A stretch of DNA of 5,161 bases from Pseudomonas sp. (GCA_030654635.1 JAURXE010000027.1:1-5161); one strand, 5' to 3'; positions 1 through 5,161 are shown, numbered from the stretch's first letter. Numbers and translations: made by a program. Notes: generated by a model from the sequence alone, not told the origin.

Positions 1-12
1 GTGAATGACTGA

Positions 13-100
13 CTGCTTTTGGCCGAGTGCTGCCGGTCACTAGAGGCAGTAATCGCCCCGAAGCGGTCGTTGGCGATAGGCAGCCGTCGGCCAAAAGCAG
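13..100. repeat. Long inverted repeat with 14-bp perfect arms (intergenic repeat element)
   Basis: The arm CTGCTTTTGGCCGA (13-26) is matched exactly by its reverse complement TCGGCCAAAAGCAG (87-100), with a 60-base spacer. Inside the spacer a smaller dyad pairs CTGCC (30-34) with GGCAG (45-49), so the element is nested. The first 75 bases also read as a degenerate palindrome, with GTGAATGAC near the left and GGTCGTT near 65-71. The motif TTTTGGCC beside such dyads resembles a non-coding repeat I recall from intergenic regions of Pseudomonas and related bacteria, but I cannot verify this without a search. I see no transposase or target-site duplication. It could be a dispersed extragenic repeat, a structured RNA, or a remnant of a small mobile element. 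Confidence 0.6.
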
Positions 101-304
101 CCGCTGATGATAACGCGCCAATAACCCAGAATCTGGGCTTAGACGCGTCGATGAAACAGGGGGCGACTCACAGATTGGAGAGAGGGATATCGAAACTGGA
201 TCAGTGGGAGGATCATTTGTAACCAGTATGTCCAGCCAGCAACACCAAAAACGTAAACGCTCTCCGGGGGCTATACAGCCAGAATCTGCATATCCCTCGA
301 CTTG
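101..304. other. Intergenic stretch with no recognisable gene
   Basis: This stretch lies between the inverted repeat and the sulfatase terminator. The only structure I see is a short palindrome, CCCAGA-A-TCTGGG (125-137). A 25-codon ATG frame at 228-305 has a GGAGG-like sequence, but it lies about 16 bases from the start, too far to be convincing. An open frame running across the repeat to 222 starts with TTG and has no ribosome site. The stretch may be decayed sequence. Confidence 0.5.
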
Positions 305-306
305 AT

Positions 307-337
307 AAAAGTGGCGCCCTCTAGCCGAGGGCGCCAC
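307..337 (-). terminator. Rho-independent terminator of the sulfatase gene
   Basis: Read on the minus strand, a perfect 11-bp GC-rich stem, GTGGCGCCCTC / GAGGGCGCCAC (311-321 and 327-337), closes a 5-base loop. It is followed at once by TTTTATC (complement of 304-310). It starts 7 bases beyond the sulfatase stop codon. Stem, loop size and U-tract all fit an intrinsic terminator, which marks the end of the leftward transcription unit. Confidence 0.93.
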
Positions 338-344
338 TGCAGCA

Positions 345-2000
345 TTAGTTACCGGTAGGTAACGACAGGTTGATGCCTTCTTTTTTCAGGTCATCGCGTA
401 CCGACTGGAATTTCTGGTACTTGGACAATTCCACCGGACCGTCATAGCCCATGCTTTGCAGCTTGCGTGGTGGATAGGCGATGTAGGTCTTCATCAACTT
501 ATCGATTGCCATGGTGATGGGAACCATCGTCCAGGTCCGCTCGGTGTAGTTGTTCATGAAGATGTCGTAGCGCTCTTGCGGGTCTTGCAGCAGGTCGAAG
601 ACTTGCGGCACGGTGGCCACGTATTTAGAAGCGCCTTTCCAGCCAAGGTTGGTGTCTACAGCCATGCCGCCGGTTGACGCACCATCATCGCCGCGCAGGT
701 TGAACACCGCCTTGTAGTTGCCAACCCGAGCAGCGCCAGGCGAAAGCTCGTTCTCGGTGAAGTAGAACCACTCTTTACGCGGCGACTCGCCGGTGCCGAG
801 CAGTACTGGGGTCATGTCGTAGCTGTCGAACATTATCGGCTGTCCTTCGCGGTCCTTGGTCGGCAGCTTGACGCCCGCCACCGAGGCAAAGGTTGCCATC
901 AAGTCCAAACCACCAAGCATTTCGTGGTTCTTCGAGCTCGGCTTGATCTTGTCTGGCCAGACAGCAATGGCCGGCACACGGTTGCCGCCTTCGCGGACCG
1001 TACCCTTGGTGCCACGGAACGGCGTGTAACCCGCATCCGGGTAGACATCCTGCCAGGCGCCGTTATCGGTGGTGTAAACCACCAGGGTTTTCTTATCCAG
1101 ACCCAAGGCTTTGAGCTTGTCCATGATGTGGCCGATACGAGTATCGAGCTCCACCACCGAGTCGGCGTACTTGGTCTTGGAAATGGATTTATGCACAAAC
1201 TCCGGTGCTGGCAGGTTCGGCTGGTGCACCTTCATGAAGTTGACGTTGATAAAGAACGGCTTGTCCGACTTCGCTGCCGTGTCGAGGAACTCCAGCGCGG
1301 CCTTCTCGACGTAGCTGTCGAAGAAGGGAATACCCACCACGCCAGGCTTGCCATCAATAACCGGCGTATCGACGTATTCACCGTTGATCTTGAACTCTTC
1401 AACCGGCTTCTCGCCGGCTTTACCCGACAACGCGCCCTTGGTCACCTTCTGGAACATGGCGCGGGTCTGCGGGTCCATGTCAGGGAACCACTCAGGGTCA
1501 CCGTAGGTATAGGCATTCAGGTGATAGAGGCCGACGTACTTCATCACGTCATAGCCCTGCGCATTCGGCAACGCATAGTCAGCCTCACCCAGGTGCCACT
1601 TACCGGTAAAGTAGGTGTCGTAGCCACCGGTTTTCAGCACCGAGGCCAGGGTCCATTCCGCTGCTGGCAAGCCGCCACCTTGGCCTTGGAAGGCCACGGT
1701 GGTCATGCCGCTGCGGTTAGGAATACGCCCGGTTTGCATAGCTGCACGACCAGGCGTGCAGCTTGGTTGGGCATAAAAGGAGTAAAAGGTTTTCCCTTCT
1801 TCAGCCATCTTGTCGATGCTTGGCGTGGGCATACCACGGCCTTCGCCGCCGCCGTACGGGCCCAAGTCACCGTAGCCGGTATCGTCAGAAACGATAAACA
1901 GGATGTTGGGTTTGTCCGTCGCAGCGTGAACGATGCCCGTCAACGCCATACAGGCGCCGAATAACAGGGAAAGTCGAAAGCTGTCAGCTTTAGGTTTCAT
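345..2000 (-). CDS. Exported cysteine-type sulfatase (arylsulfatase-like)
   Basis: This 551-residue enzyme should hydrolyse sulfate esters in the periplasm or outside the cell; its substrate cannot be told from sequence. Residues 1-26 form a signal peptide (basic start, hydrophobic core around 9-24, probable cut at VHA|A). The sulfatase fold follows. D39 and D40 fit the first calcium ligands. C81-T-P-G-R85 is the C-x-P-x-R signature in which the cysteine is converted to formylglycine. GKWHLG supplies K134 and H136, VHQP supplies H259, TTDNG supplies D312 and N313, and RGTKGT supplies K332. All the catalytic residues expected from arylsulfatase A-type enzymes are present, and the length is usual. 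The ATG start has GGAGGA 8 bases upstream, and a strong terminator follows the stop. The gene lies downstream of the HAD lipoprotein gene in the same direction. Maturation needs a formylglycine-generating enzyme, which is not in this window. No sulfur-regulator site was recognised. The sulfatase family assignment is firm; the name 'aryl' is a family convention. Confidence 0.95.
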   Translation of the reverse strand: MKPKADSFRLSLLFGACMALTGIVHAATDKPNILFIVSDDTGYGDLGPYGGGEGRGMPTPSIDKMAEEGKTFYSFYAQPSCTPGRAAMQTGRIPNRSGMTTVAFQGQGGGLPAAEWTLASVLKTGGYDTYFTGKWHLGEADYALPNAQGYDVMKYVGLYHLNAYTYGDPEWFPDMDPQTRAMFQKVTKGALSGKAGEKPVEEFKINGEYVDTPVIDGKPGVVGIPFFDSYVEKAALEFLDTAAKSDKPFFINVNFMKVHQPNLPAPEFVHKSISKTKYADSVVELDTRIGHIMDKLKALGLDKKTLVVYTTDNGAWQDVYPDAGYTPFRGTKGTVREGGNRVPAIAVWPDKIKPSSKNHEMLGGLDLMATFASVAGVKLPTKDREGQPIMFDSYDMTPVLLGTGESPRKEWFYFTENELSPGAARVGNYKAVFNLRGDDGASTGGMAVDTNLGWKGASKYVATVPQVFDLLQDPQERYDIFMNNYTERTWTMVPITMAIDKLMKTYIAYPPRKLQSMGYDGPVELSKYQKFQSVRDDLKKEGINLSLPTGN

Positions 2001-2043
2001 ACAAGGCTTCCTCCAAAAATGCTAAACGCCAGTGGTCACTCAC
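1990..2043 (-). CDS. Candidate 17-codon leader ORF overlapping the sulfatase start
   Basis: A GTG-initiated frame encodes VSDHWRLAFLEEALYET (first residue read as Met) and stops at TAA 11 bases inside the sulfatase gene, in a different frame. It has a perfect AGGAGG 8 bases upstream of the GTG. Its Glu-Glu codons contain the GGAGGA that serves the sulfatase, so a ribosome translating the leader would cross that site and stop just past the sulfatase ATG. This is the geometry of translational coupling. The peptide has no run of regulatory codons and no known relative that I recognise. It may instead be chance, with the upstream AGGAGG acting as a standby site. Confidence 0.3.
   Translation of the reverse strand: MSDHWRLAFLEEALYET
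2009..2014 (-). promoter_or_regulatory. Ribosome binding site of the sulfatase gene
   Basis: The minus strand reads GGAGGA here, 8 bases before the ATG at 2000. It supports that start, which also gives a complete signal peptide. It lies inside the candidate leader ORF. Confidence 0.85.
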
Positions 2044-2051
2044 TGCCTGTA

Positions 2052-2057
2052 CCTCCT
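2052..2057 (-). promoter_or_regulatory. Second, upstream Shine-Dalgarno sequence AGGAGG
   Basis: A perfect AGGAGG lies 51 bases upstream of the sulfatase ATG, too far to serve it directly, but exactly 8 bases before a GTG at 2043. It is either the ribosome site of the 17-codon leader ORF or a fortuitous match. Confidence 0.45.
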
Positions 2058-2114
2058 TGCGCCTCGCTAGAAATGACTGGCTGCATACGCAGGCAAGTCA
2101 ACTGCACATCCAGC

Positions 2115-2148
2115 TTAACGCCGCCGTCATAGCTCCCTGCGGCGTTAA
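2115..2148. repeat. Perfect 10-bp inverted repeat between the HAD and sulfatase genes
   Basis: TTAACGCCGC (2115-2124) and GCGGCGTTAA (2139-2148) are exact reverse complements around a 14-base loop. The dyad lies in the 180-base gap, upstream of the sulfatase. No U-tract follows it on either strand, so it is not a typical intrinsic terminator. It could be an operator, an RNA-processing or stabilising hairpin, or a weak terminator that lowers readthrough into the sulfatase gene. Confidence 0.6.
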
Positions 2149-2160
2149 CGAATGTTCCTA

Positions 2161-2178
2161 CCCGGTGCCGCGACCGGG
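2161..2178 (-). other. GC-rich hairpin just after the HAD stop codon
   Basis: CCCGGT (2161-2166) pairs with ACCGGG (2173-2178) around a 6-base loop, beginning 2 bases after the HAD gene's TAG. No U-run follows on the minus strand. With the larger dyad at 2115-2148 it makes two tandem hairpins at the 3' end of the HAD message. That would suit partial termination or protection of the 3' end. Confidence 0.45.
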
Positions 2179-2180
2179 CG

Positions 2181-3254
2181 CTATTGCCAACTGAAAATCT
2201 GCTTCCAGTCCTTCTTCATGCTGATAACTGTCCAGCCGTCCTTTTGGGCCTCGTCATAGAGTGCCTGGGTGAAGGCTCCAACCTTGCTCGCCGGCAGCCC
2301 TTCGGCGGGGCCATAGGCGTACTCGCGCTGTGCATCGTCGTGCAAGAGCAGCATCGCTAGGCGCGCACCATCGCCAGCCTTGGTGTACTCAAGCATCTGC
2401 TGGTCGCCGGTAGAATTACCGAACGCTGCCAACGGGCGACGGCCGATCATCATGTGGATGCCTTCCGGCTTGCCGGCATCGTTGTCATTGAGCAGCAGCT
2501 TTGGCTCCTTGGTCAGGACCGGCTTGCCGTTCTTGTCGTAGCCATAGCTGGTACCTGCTGCGCTGCCAACCACCTGCTCGGGCGGGATGCCGTAGGTCGC
2601 TTCCGAATAAACGCGCACGAAGTCCTGGCCGCCACCGGTGACGATGTATGTCTTGAAGCCGTTAGCGCGCAGGTATTCCAGTACTTCCTGCATCGGCAGA
2701 TAGGTTAGCTCTGTATACGACTTCTTCCAGCGTGGATCTTTGGCTTCGGCAAGCCACTGCCGAGCGGCGGTAGTGAAGGCTTCTACCGAAATGCCAGTAG
2801 ACGTGGCCGCAAGAATTTCCAGCAGGTCCTTCTCGCTGAGCTTCCCAATCGCCTCGCGATTGCCCGACATCACCGTTTTGAACGGCTCAACCTTGGCCAA
2901 CTCCGGCTTGGCCTTGACCACTTTCGGTACGCGACTGAGGACAAAAATCACCTGCGAGTACATCGGCTTTTCCACCCACAGGGTGCCATCCTGGTCGAAG
3001 GTGGCAATCCGCTCGGCCGGTGGCACGAAGTGCGCACTGCCTTGCGTGGTGGTGTTTTCAACAAAAGTGACAATGGCCTGCTTGGCCGGGCCGTCATTCC
3101 AAGACGGCAACGGTTCGGTTTGAGCCGTGACACAACCTGACACGGCCAAGGCCAGCAGGCCGCTCAGAGCAAGCTGTTGCCAGCGGCCACGTCGATGCAT
3201 ACGCGGTATCAACCCGCCCGCGACTTCAAGCGGTTTTCTTAGAGAAAAACCCAT
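2181..3254 (-). CDS. HAD-superfamily phosphatase-like lipoprotein
   Basis: This 357-residue product carries the haloacid dehalogenase (HAD) hydrolase motifs, so it probably cleaves a phosphate ester; the substrate is unknown. Motif I is FDQDGT (nucleophile D87, acid/base D89), motif II is the threonine in IVTGGG (T206), a lysine lies in GKPEG (K262), and motif IV is GNSTGD (279-284). The insert between motifs I and II is helical in character and of cap size. The hydrophobic stretch LALSGLLALAVSGC ends in a lipobox (VSGC, lipid-bearing Cys 41), so it is probably an envelope lipoprotein. The ATG at 3254 is chosen for its AGGAG 7 bases upstream. A GTG at 3317 lacks a ribosome site. An inner ATG at 3200 also lacks one but would give a more ordinary 22-residue signal peptide. 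Motif I differs from the DMDNT I recall for phosphorylcholine phosphatase PchP, so I do not use that name. The sulfatase gene follows 180 bases downstream. Confidence 0.88.
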   Translation of the reverse strand: MGFSLRKPLEVAGGLIPRMHRRGRWQQLALSGLLALAVSGCVTAQTEPLPSWNDGPAKQAIVTFVENTTTQGSAHFVPPAERIATFDQDGTLWVEKPMYSQVIFVLSRVPKVVKAKPELAKVEPFKTVMSGNREAIGKLSEKDLLEILAATSTGISVEAFTTAARQWLAEAKDPRWKKSYTELTYLPMQEVLEYLRANGFKTYIVTGGGQDFVRVYSEATYGIPPEQVVGSAAGTSYGYDKNGKPVLTKEPKLLLNDNDAGKPEGIHMMIGRRPLAAFGNSTGDQQMLEYTKAGDGARLAMLLLHDDAQREYAYGPAEGLPASKVGAFTQALYDEAQKDGWTVISMKKDWKQIFSWQ

Positions 3255-3261
3255 AGCCTGA

Positions 3262-3266
3262 CTCCT
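3262..3266 (-). promoter_or_regulatory. Ribosome binding site deciding the HAD start
   Basis: The minus strand reads AGGAG, with 7 bases to the ATG at 3254. The GTG at 3317 and the ATG at 3200 have no comparable sequence, so this site favours the middle start. A signal-peptide model alone would prefer 3200. Confidence 0.7.
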
Positions 3267-3374
3267 GTCTTTTCCAATTGATGCTTGCTTTGCAATCAGT
3301 TGTTTCAGCTCTGCCACCCAAACAACTCGAATGAGTATTGAGGACCAGTCGAGGACTCTTTCTTTATCGTTCCG

Positions 3375-3402
3375 ATATTAGAAAGCATCCGGCTTTTGTC
3401 GA
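3375..3402 (-). promoter_or_regulatory. Possible sigma70-type promoter for the HAD-sulfatase unit
   Basis: On the minus strand TCGACA (complement of 3397-3402, 5 of 6 to TTGACA) is followed after 16 bases by TAATAT (complement of 3375-3380, 4 of 6 to TATAAT). Transcription would start near 3368, leaving a leader of about 110 bases before the HAD ATG. It was found by eye and other pairs are possible. Confidence 0.35.
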
Positions 3403-3681
3403 AACTGGTTTTTCCGGGCCTTAAATATCTACCCAAAGCCCTGCAATGCGAGTCATTATTAAGAGAGCACTCTAGGTCCTACATAGCGTTGACTTAGATC
3501 ATCCTAGACCATCAAAAACGCGAGGGATTTACACTGAATTGCCTCTAATCTCCCAGGCACTCAACGACCGCATTTGGCTGGCTACAGCCATTCGCGACCT
3601 ACCCTCCTTAGGCGGCTCTAATTAATCATGACCTGCCCCTCGCCCTAGTTCTTTGCTTCACTACAAGCAGAGGTACAAGGC
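3403..3681. other. Divergent intergenic region between the HAD gene and thpR
   Basis: The full gap between the two start codons is 427 bases and is visibly richer in A/T than the flanking genes. Apart from the leftward promoter candidate, I see a loose dyad TCTAGG (3471-3476) / CCTAGA (3503-3508) and a small hairpin TGGCTG-GCTA-CAGCCA (3575-3590). I found no convincing rightward promoter pair for thpR, though a TTTACA at 3528 is a fair -35 match without a partner at the right distance. No gene or structured RNA was recognised. Confidence 0.5.
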
Positions 3682-4251
3682 ATGAGTCACGAATTACGCG
3701 AACCGGCAGAACCGTCTAAACGATTGTTTTTTGCGCTGCCCTGCGCGCCGGTGCAACGTCGCGCTATAGCTCAATGGCGCAGTGCGCTTGAGCTGCGCAG
3801 CGGGCGTCCGGTGCCGGCTGAGAATTTTCATCTAACCTTGGTGTTTCTTGGCGCGGTGGCCGTGGCGCAGATCCCGGCCATCTGCGCGGCTGCCGCGAGT
3901 GTGTCAACGCCGGGCGAGCCCTTGCGGGTGCCGCTGGACCGCCTGGATATCTGGCGCCGCTCGGGGATTTTATTGCTCGCCCCAGAACATGAGCCGCAAG
4001 CGTTGCGCCAGTTGGTCTATGCCCTGCAGCAGGCGCTATTGCCGCTGGGTTTTGTCGAGGAACCCAGAGAGTTCCGCCCGCACCTGACCTTACTGCGCGA
4101 CTATCGCGAGCCGGTCCCGGAGTCCAACTCGCCACCCAGCTTCCACCTGCGCGCCTCGCACTTCGGCCTGTTCGAGTCGCACAAAGGCCGCTATCGCTTA
4201 CTGGTCGAGTGGCCGCTGACGGGTAACGGCAGTCCAGCCATCAGCGTTTAA
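3682..4251 (+). CDS. thpR: RNA 2',3'-cyclic phosphodiesterase (2H phosphoesterase, LigT family)
   Basis: This 189-residue cytoplasmic enzyme belongs to the ThpR/LigT family. The family opens 2',3'-cyclic phosphates on RNA ends to give 2'-phosphates; its E. coli member was first known as a 2'-5' RNA ligase. The two H-x-T motifs that define the 2H superfamily are present: H50-L-T52 in NFHLTLVFLG and H134-L-T136 in RPHLTLLRD. The N-terminal strand RLFFALP and the C-terminal strand RYRLLVEWPL also match the family pattern. The length is normal or slightly long. The ATG start has GAGGT (3670-3674) 7 bases upstream. It appears to be a single-gene unit. Its 3' end overlaps the convergent gene by 11 bases, within which GTTTAAAC forms a palindrome. 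The cellular role of the family is poorly defined. Confidence 0.93.
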   Translation: MSHELREPAEPSKRLFFALPCAPVQRRAIAQWRSALELRSGRPVPAENFHLTLVFLGAVAVAQIPAICAAAASVSTPGEPLRVPLDRLDIWRRSGILLLAPEHEPQALRQLVYALQQALLPLGFVEEPREFRPHLTLLRDYREPVPESNSPPSFHLRASHFGLFESHKGRYRLLVEWPLTGNGSPAISV

Positions 4252-4702
4252 ACAAACCCCAAGGGTCAATAAACAGGGCTGACTTGTCTTGGGTTTTAAA
4301 CAGATTAAGGGTGGTGAACTGCACGCGATACACCGGTAGCTCCAGCTCCGGCAGGGTGACCACGAAGCCATAACTGGTTAACAGGTTATCCGCGGCCTTG
4401 AGCTTGGCCATGGTGGCCTCGGGGATGCCGTCGCGGGCATAAAACTTATTCTCATAGGTGCCGACCACCTCAGTATCGGCGCCTGGGGCTAGCCCAAGGT
4501 GTTCGATGATCTTGGCCTTGATCAAGGCTTCAATTTCAGCGTTGTCGTATTTATCCGGGTCGAGTGAGAGCGGTTCCGTGACGTAGTAATGGATGCGCTC
4601 ATCGTCATTACCAATGATTTCCTTGACCACAATCTGGTGCGGCGTGGTTCGGTGGTTCGATTCAAACAGGGAAAAATCACGATTGCTAAACACACACTTC
4701 AC
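4241..4702 (-). CDS. Hypothetical protein, 153 residues
   Basis: I do not recognise this family. The product is a soluble, mildly charged protein with no signal peptide or membrane segment. It has an Asp/Glu-rich middle part (DPDKYDNAEIEALIKAKI, likely helical) and a C-terminal half of alternating hydrophobic residues suggesting beta strands (YGFVVTLPELELPVYRVQF), ending in DPWGLFKR. The first GTG of the open frame, at 4711, overlaps the ribosome site itself. The GTG at 4702 has GGGAGG 8 bases upstream and gives a protein starting MKCVFSN, so I choose it. Codon use matches the neighbours, so it is likely a real native gene. It converges with thpR with an 11-base overlap and is divergent from the gene at the right edge. 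No function can be inferred from these neighbours. Confidence 0.8.
   Translation of the reverse strand: MKCVFSNRDFSLFESNHRTTPHQIVVKEIIGNDDERIHYYVTEPLSLDPDKYDNAEIEALIKAKIIEHLGLAPGADTEVVGTYENKFYARDGIPEATMAKLKAADNLLTSYGFVVTLPELELPVYRVQFTTLNLFKTQDKSALFIDPWGLFKR
4258..4297 (+). terminator. Possible intrinsic terminator of thpR, inside the opposing gene
   Basis: CCCAAG (4258-4263) pairs with CTTGGG (4288-4293), followed by TTTT (4294-4297). An inner GTCA/TGAC stem (4265-4268 with 4280-4283) can shorten the large loop. It begins 6 bases after the thpR stop codon. The stem is short and the U-run only four bases, so termination may be weak. It lies within the coding sequence of the convergent gene. 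Confidence 0.3.
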
Positions 4703-4710
4703 GTTGGCCA

Positions 4711-4716
4711 CCTCCC
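4711..4716 (-). promoter_or_regulatory. Ribosome binding site deciding the start of the 153-residue gene
   Basis: The minus strand reads GGGAGG and then runs into GTG at 4711, which is therefore part of the ribosome site region. With 8 bases of spacing it serves the GTG at 4702 instead. Confidence 0.7.
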
Positions 4717-4812
4717 GGAATTATTCGAATCGTACCGCGTTTTTTTTCAGCATAGGCGCTGACCAGCAGAGCCGCAGCAAACTCGCCGCGCGGATCAAGA
4801 TTGCGCCACCGA

Positions 4813-4842
4813 CTGCCAGCTCAGGGCGAAAAACACTTATCA
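4813..4842 (+). promoter_or_regulatory. Possible promoter for the right-edge gene
   Basis: CTGCCA (4813-4818, 4 of 6 to TTGACA) is followed after 18 bases by TATCAT (4837-4842, 5 of 6 to TATAAT). Transcription would begin near 4849, about 33 bases before the ATG at 4882. The -10 is good and the -35 is weak. The same spacer holds a run of eight T (4740-4747) and an ATTCGAAT palindrome (4723-4730) of unknown meaning. Confidence 0.35.
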
Positions 4843-4881
4843 TTCAAGGATCTAGCCAATAGCCCGGAGGGGAATCGTCGA

Positions 4882-5161
4882 ATGCTGTCTGCCGCCCGGC
4901 GCTACAAGCTGCTTATCTCTGGAGCGCTGGCGCGTTACTTTCCGCGCACCACTGAGTACTTGCGGGCCGAGGGCAAGGCGGCGTTGCTGCACGACCAGCC
5001 ACGGCCACGGCCGAGCAAGGCCAGTGCGCCGCTGTCCAAGGGCAAAGCGCCCAGTGCCAGTGGCGCGAAGAAGCCGACCAAGCCCCGGACGAAAACCACT
5101 CAAGCGACCCGCAGCGCTATTTACGGCCCGGCGCTGATGGCGGTCGATGAGGCGCAGATTG
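4882..5161 (+). CDS. Unidentified protein, N-terminal part, cut by the right edge
   Basis: An ATG frame stays open for 93 codons to the end of the window. GGAGGGG (4866-4872) precedes the start, with 9 bases between it and the ATG. G/C-rich third positions match genuine genes here. Residues 1-31 (starting MLSAARRYKLLISGALARYF) are basic and partly hydrophobic, probably one or two amphipathic helices and not a classical signal peptide. From about residue 43 to 77 the chain is rich in Lys, Pro, Ala, Ser and Thr with almost no large hydrophobic residues, typical of a flexible, positively charged linker. A more ordered sequence (SAIYGPALMAVDEAQI) then begins and is cut off. The layout suggests a small N-terminal module tethered to a larger domain, perhaps one that contacts nucleic acid. 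I cannot name the family. The antisense frame opposite it (4852-5103) is a shadow. Confidence 0.7.
   Translation, partial: MLSAARRYKLLISGALARYFPRTTEYLRAEGKAALLHDQPRPRPSKASAPLSKGKAPSASGAKKPTKPRTKTTQATRSAIYGPALMAVDEAQI

Noticed and set aside
19..222. A 67-codon open frame on the plus strand
   Set aside because: It starts with TTG, has no ribosome site, runs across the inverted repeat and has no recognisable protein features.
228..305. A 25-codon ATG frame (MSSQQHQKRKRSPG...)
   Set aside because: The nearest GGAGG is about 16 bases from the ATG, the frame ends where the sulfatase terminator begins, and the composition gives no hint of function. A transposase remnant was considered but nothing supports it.
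924..1964. A 346-codon open frame on the plus strand
   Set aside because: It lies wholly antisense to the sulfatase, whose catalytic residues are all intact. Its product is rich in Arg, His and Val with no known motif, as expected from the complement of a gene with G/C-rich third positions.
2454..3123. Plus-strand open frames opposite the HAD gene (2454-2708, 2740-3123)
   Set aside because: Both are antisense to a gene with intact HAD motifs and show no independent coding signals.
3255..3317. An N-terminal extension of the HAD protein from the GTG at 3317
   Set aside because: It has no Shine-Dalgarno sequence and would place a long non-hydrophobic segment before the signal peptide. The AGGAG before 3254 sits inside this stretch.
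3764..4135. Minus-strand and alternative plus-strand frames within thpR
   Set aside because: They are shadows of thpR, whose two H-x-T motifs and family pattern fix the true frame. The shadows are rich in Arg, Ala and Pro.
4723..4747. ATTCGAAT palindrome and eight-T run as a terminator or regulator site
   Set aside because: No stable stem directly precedes the T-run, and an 8-base palindrome is common by chance, so no function is claimed.
4852..5103. An 83-codon frame on the minus strand at the right edge
   Set aside because: Its Arg/Gly/Leu-rich product is typical of a shadow, and the plus-strand frame here has a ribosome site and better codon use.

Overview
The window looks like chromosomal DNA from a moderately GC-rich gammaproteobacterium, most likely Pseudomonas or a close relative. 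Codon choice favours G/C at third positions, Shine-Dalgarno sequences are clear, and the gene products have a Pseudomonas-like character. The genus is inferred from style and gene content, not from a marker gene.

Left edge (1-340): no convincing gene. It carries a perfect 14-bp inverted repeat (13-26 / 87-100) around a degenerate inner dyad, then about 200 bases with nothing recognisable, then a strong rho-independent terminator (307-337) for the leftward genes.

Left half, minus strand (3254 to 345): two exported hydrolases in the same direction. The upstream gene encodes a HAD-superfamily phosphatase-like lipoprotein (2181-3254). The downstream gene encodes a cysteine-type sulfatase with a signal peptide (345-2000). 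Both products should act outside the cytoplasm, so the pair could release phosphate and sulfate from esters. The sulfatase needs a formylglycine-generating enzyme, which is not in this window. The 180-base gap between the two genes holds two hairpins without U-tracts and a possible 17-codon leader ORF. That ORF has its own AGGAGG ribosome site and overlaps the sulfatase start.

Middle (3255-3681): a divergent intergenic region with a plausible leftward sigma70-type promoter.

Right half: thpR (3682-4251, plus) encodes a 2H-phosphoesterase RNA 2',3'-cyclic phosphodiesterase. It converges with, and overlaps by 11 bases, an unrecognised 153-residue soluble protein gene on the minus strand (4241-4702). 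After a short divergent spacer, a plus-strand gene begins at 4882 and runs off the right edge. Its product has a basic, hydrophobic N-terminus and a Lys/Pro/Ala/Ser-rich linker and was not identified.

I see no CRISPR array, tRNA, rRNA, intact insertion sequence or prophage. Nothing here can be claimed as a new system. The points most worth a second look are the leader-ORF arrangement before the sulfatase, the paired exported sulfatase and phosphatase, the nested left-edge repeat, and the two unidentified proteins on the right.
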